A program made the position numbers and the translations under genes. Shown one piece after another: positions 4,058 through 5,998 of a stretch of 5,998 bases of DNA. The stretch's first letter is position 1; the number at the start of each line of letters is the position of its first letter. Source of the stretch: Deltaproteobacteria bacterium (GTDB lineage: Bacteria; Desulfobacterota; Desulfobacteria; Desulfobacterales; C00003060); assembly GCA_019309245.1 (NCBI GenBank), contig JAFDGP010000163.1, forward strand, positions 1 through 5,998, written 5' to 3'. The notes below the pieces were generated by a model that saw only the letters and a list, made by a program, of their open reading frames with translations, made no database searches and had not been told where the DNA came from.

Positions 4058-5998
4058 ATGGTTCAGACCAGACAAAAAAATCAGGACCTTGCCGGGGGTC
4101 TGCCGCCGCGTTGGACCTTACTCTTGCTTGTTGTTGTTTTGCTGTTCTCGTGTTTGCTGACTGCTCCTGATCTTTATGCCGCAGATGTCACCCTGGCCTG
4201 GGCGCCTAACCGGGAACCGGATCTTGCGGGTTATCGTGTTTTTGCCCGCAAGAGCGGCGAGGCATACGACTTCGAGCAGCCCGCCTGGGAAGGATGGCTA
4301 ACGGCCGACGCACCGTGGAAGACGCCGGTGGAGGATCCGCAGAATCCGGCCTGCACGATCCCGGTGGACGACAACACGACCACGTGTTTCGTATTGCGGG
4401 CATTCGATGAATCAAACAATGAAAGTGAAGATTCAAATGAGGCCTGCTGGGAGGCCCATAACTTGCCTCCGGTTGCTGACGCAGGTGAGGATCAAACCGT
4501 GAGTGAAGGAGCTACTGTGACCCTGGATGGCTTTGGTTCCTATGATCCGGACGGCACCATAGAATCCTATACCTGGGTTCAGATTCAGACCGGAGGCCCC
4601 CCCGTTGTCCTAGCCGGTGCGGATTTGCACAGTGCGACGTTTACGGCGCCTTCCGTGGAGGGCTGTGGAGAAGCCCTTCAGTTTGCGTTGACGGTGACGG
4701 ACAATGACGGGGCATCCAGCACGGATTCCGTCCGGGTCAATGTCTCCAATCAGAACCAGGCACCGGTCGCGCTGGCCGGCCCGGACCGGGAAGTCTACGA
4801 GTGGGAGACGGTGAGTCTCGATGCCAGTGATTCCTATGACCCCGATGGTCCGGCTGTGCTGTACGAATGGTCGCAGATCGCCGGTCCTGCGGTTGACCTG
4901 TCTGATTCGGCGTCTTCAACCCCCGCCTTTACGGCTCCAGGCGTCGGCTCCGGTGGTGCAACCCTGACCTTTGAACTTGAAGTTACGGATGAATGCGGGC
5001 TGAAAGACACGGAGCAGGTGACGGTGACCGTGTCCGACATCCCCCCGGTCCCCGTGAACCTGGAGATCAGCGGTCCAGACTCGCTGGACGAAAACAGCTC
5101 GGTTTTCTACAGTGCCACTGCAACCTTCAGTGATGGCAGCCAAAAATCGGTTGCCAATGACAGTACGTGGAGCGTGAGCTCTGATTCTTACGCCTCCATC
5201 GCTCAAAACGGCGTTCTGACGACAGGAGAGGTTCCGGCAGATCAGGCCGTGACCATCACAGCGGTTTACACGGTGAATTCGGTAAGGATAACCGCCGAAA
5301 AGACGGTCACCATCAAAAACGTTATTTTCAACTTTCCCCCGAACCCGCCCGACATTATCGCGCCCGACTCAGGTCCGGACGAGCCGGTTTCCCTGACGCC
5401 CGAACTGAACGTGTCCGAGTTTACCGACCCTGATGCCGGAGATACGCACCTGAAAACCGATTGGCAAATCAGCCGTGCTGAGAATGATTTTTCAGACACC
5501 TTCCTGGTATTTTCTTCTACGGACAGCCATTTGACGACCATCCCGGTGCCTGAGGGTGTCCTGGACGGACAGACGCGCTATTTTTGGCGGGCCCGGTTCT
5601 ATGACAACCATGGGGCTGCTTCGGGATGGTCCGAAACCGGGGCATTCACCACGGATCAGGGGCCGTATATCGACGACAATCAAGACGGGATTCCCGACGA
5701 TCAGGAATGCGGCCCCGAGGTGGACTTGGACGGGAACGGCATCTCGGACAATGCTCAAGATGACATCAAGAGCGTCATGACCGTGGTCGGGGATACCCAG
5801 GCGGGGGTCAAGGCAGGACCCGGGGTGCTTGAAATCGGTTTTGTTCGTTCTATGGATCCATCTGAGTTCGCCTACAGTGAGCATGCCCCGAATGAAACGC
5901 CGTTCGGGATGCTCAGCTTCCGCCTCAGCCTCGAGCCTTCAAGCGATACCGCCGAGGTGAGGATATTCCTTTCTGATCCTGTGCCGGAGGGGGCCATA
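4058..5998 (+). CDS. Secreted multidomain surface protein (FN3, PKD, Ig-like, Ca-binding repeats, choice-of-anchor U), 3' end outside window
   Basis: The frame from ATG 4058 is open for 647 codons to the window edge, so the C-terminus is missing. An in-frame stop at 4004-4006 leaves ATG 4058 as the first ATG; it has only a weak GGAT in front. Residues 19-41 are a hydrophobic signal core ending LYA-AD, a likely signal peptidase I site. Next come an FN3-like domain (43-132, EPDLAGYRVF and AFDESNNESEDSNEA; Cys99, 110, 130), two PKD-like domains (136-231 and 234-327, each PxADAG/LAGxD...SYDPDG...TVTDxDG-like), an Ig-like BIG-type domain (331-422) and a second FN3-like domain (425-532, RYFWRARFYDNHG..SGWSE). 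Residues 539-548 and 556-564 are Asp-rich calcium-binding loops (DDNQDGIPDD, DLDGNGISD). From about 572, FGMLSFRLSLEP...VRIFLSDPVPEGA resembles the start of a choice-of-anchor U region, which precedes surface-anchoring signals. Likely exported and used in adhesion or in matrix or envelope structure; no enzyme domain is visible. Confidence 0.9.
   Translation, partial: MVQTRQKNQDLAGGLPPRWTLLLLVVVLLFSCLLTAPDLYAADVTLAWAPNREPDLAGYRVFARKSGEAYDFEQPAWEGWLTADAPWKTPVEDPQNPACTIPVDDNTTTCFVLRAFDESNNESEDSNEACWEAHNLPPVADAGEDQTVSEGATVTLDGFGSYDPDGTIESYTWVQIQTGGPPVVLAGADLHSATFTAPSVEGCGEALQFALTVTDNDGASSTDSVRVNVSNQNQAPVALAGPDREVYEWETVSLDASDSYDPDGPAVLYEWSQIAGPAVDLSDSASSTPAFTAPGVGSGGATLTFELEVTDECGLKDTEQVTVTVSDIPPVPVNLEISGPDSLDENSSVFYSATATFSDGSQKSVANDSTWSVSSDSYASIAQNGVLTTGEVPADQAVTITAVYTVNSVRITAEKTVTIKNVIFNFPPNPPDIIAPDSGPDEPVSLTPELNVSEFTDPDAGDTHLKTDWQISRAENDFSDTFLVFSSTDSHLTTIPVPEGVLDGQTRYFWRARFYDNHGAASGWSETGAFTTDQGPYIDDNQDGIPDDQECGPEVDLDGNGISDNAQDDIKSVMTVVGDTQAGVKAGPGVLEIGFVRSMDPSEFAYSEHAPNETPFGMLSFRLSLEPSSDTAEVRIFLSDPVPEGAI

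Noticed and set aside
3954..4160. Small + strand frame overlapping the sigma-54 promoter and the start of the surface protein gene
   Set aside because: It starts inside the promoter, overlaps the signal-peptide coding region in another frame and has an Arg/Cys-rich, unnatural protein without a ribosome binding site.
4058..4183. Lipoprotein signal at LLFSC (Cys32) of the surface protein
   Set aside because: Phe at position -2 is a poor lipobox residue and the Cys sits inside the hydrophobic core; the LYA-AD site fits signal peptidase I better.

Overview
The window most resembles a desulfobacterial (deltaproteobacterial) chromosome. This is inferred from the gene content, from a GlrR/QseF-type regulator preceded by a TPR/coiled-coil gene, and from several families of intergenic repeats that I associate with such genomes. 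No species can be named from the sequence alone. All recognised genes lie on the + strand.

Layout. (1) Positions 1-375 hold the C-terminal part of a TPR/coiled-coil protein whose start lies upstream of the window. (2) Positions 405-1766 encode a complete sigma-54-dependent response regulator (receiver, AAA+ and Fis-type HTH domains). These two look like the end of a GlrK-QseG-GlrR-type operon; the kinase would be upstream, outside the window. (3) Positions 1767-2188 are non-coding and packed with short repeats of different families: a TTTATCA heptamer array, a CAGAT-rich repeat, a CCCCTTT/AAAGGGG palindrome, a GTTTTAG duplication and a long imperfect inverted repeat. A candidate sigma-70 promoter follows. 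(4) Positions 2189-3331 encode a stand-alone AAA+ ATPase with a C-terminal DUF4143 region. (5) Positions 3332-4057 are a long, partly AT-rich intergenic region with an 18-bp operator-like palindrome, a large stem-loop ending in seven T residues and, directly after it, a very good -24/-12 (sigma-54) promoter. (6) From 4058 to the window edge runs a large secreted protein, open for 647 codons without a stop. It has a signal peptide, FN3-like, two PKD-like, Ig-like and second FN3-like domains, calcium-binding Asp repeats, and the beginning of what looks like a choice-of-anchor U region.

How the parts may work together. The window contains both a sigma-54 activator and a sigma-54 promoter in front of a surface or secreted protein gene. 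A plausible but unproven model is that the two-component system senses an envelope signal and controls the exported multidomain protein. The DUF4143 ATPase between them looks like an unrelated accessory insertion. I see no CRISPR array, tRNA, rRNA, transposase or clearly new defence system. The most interesting signal is the non-coding architecture in front of the surface protein gene.
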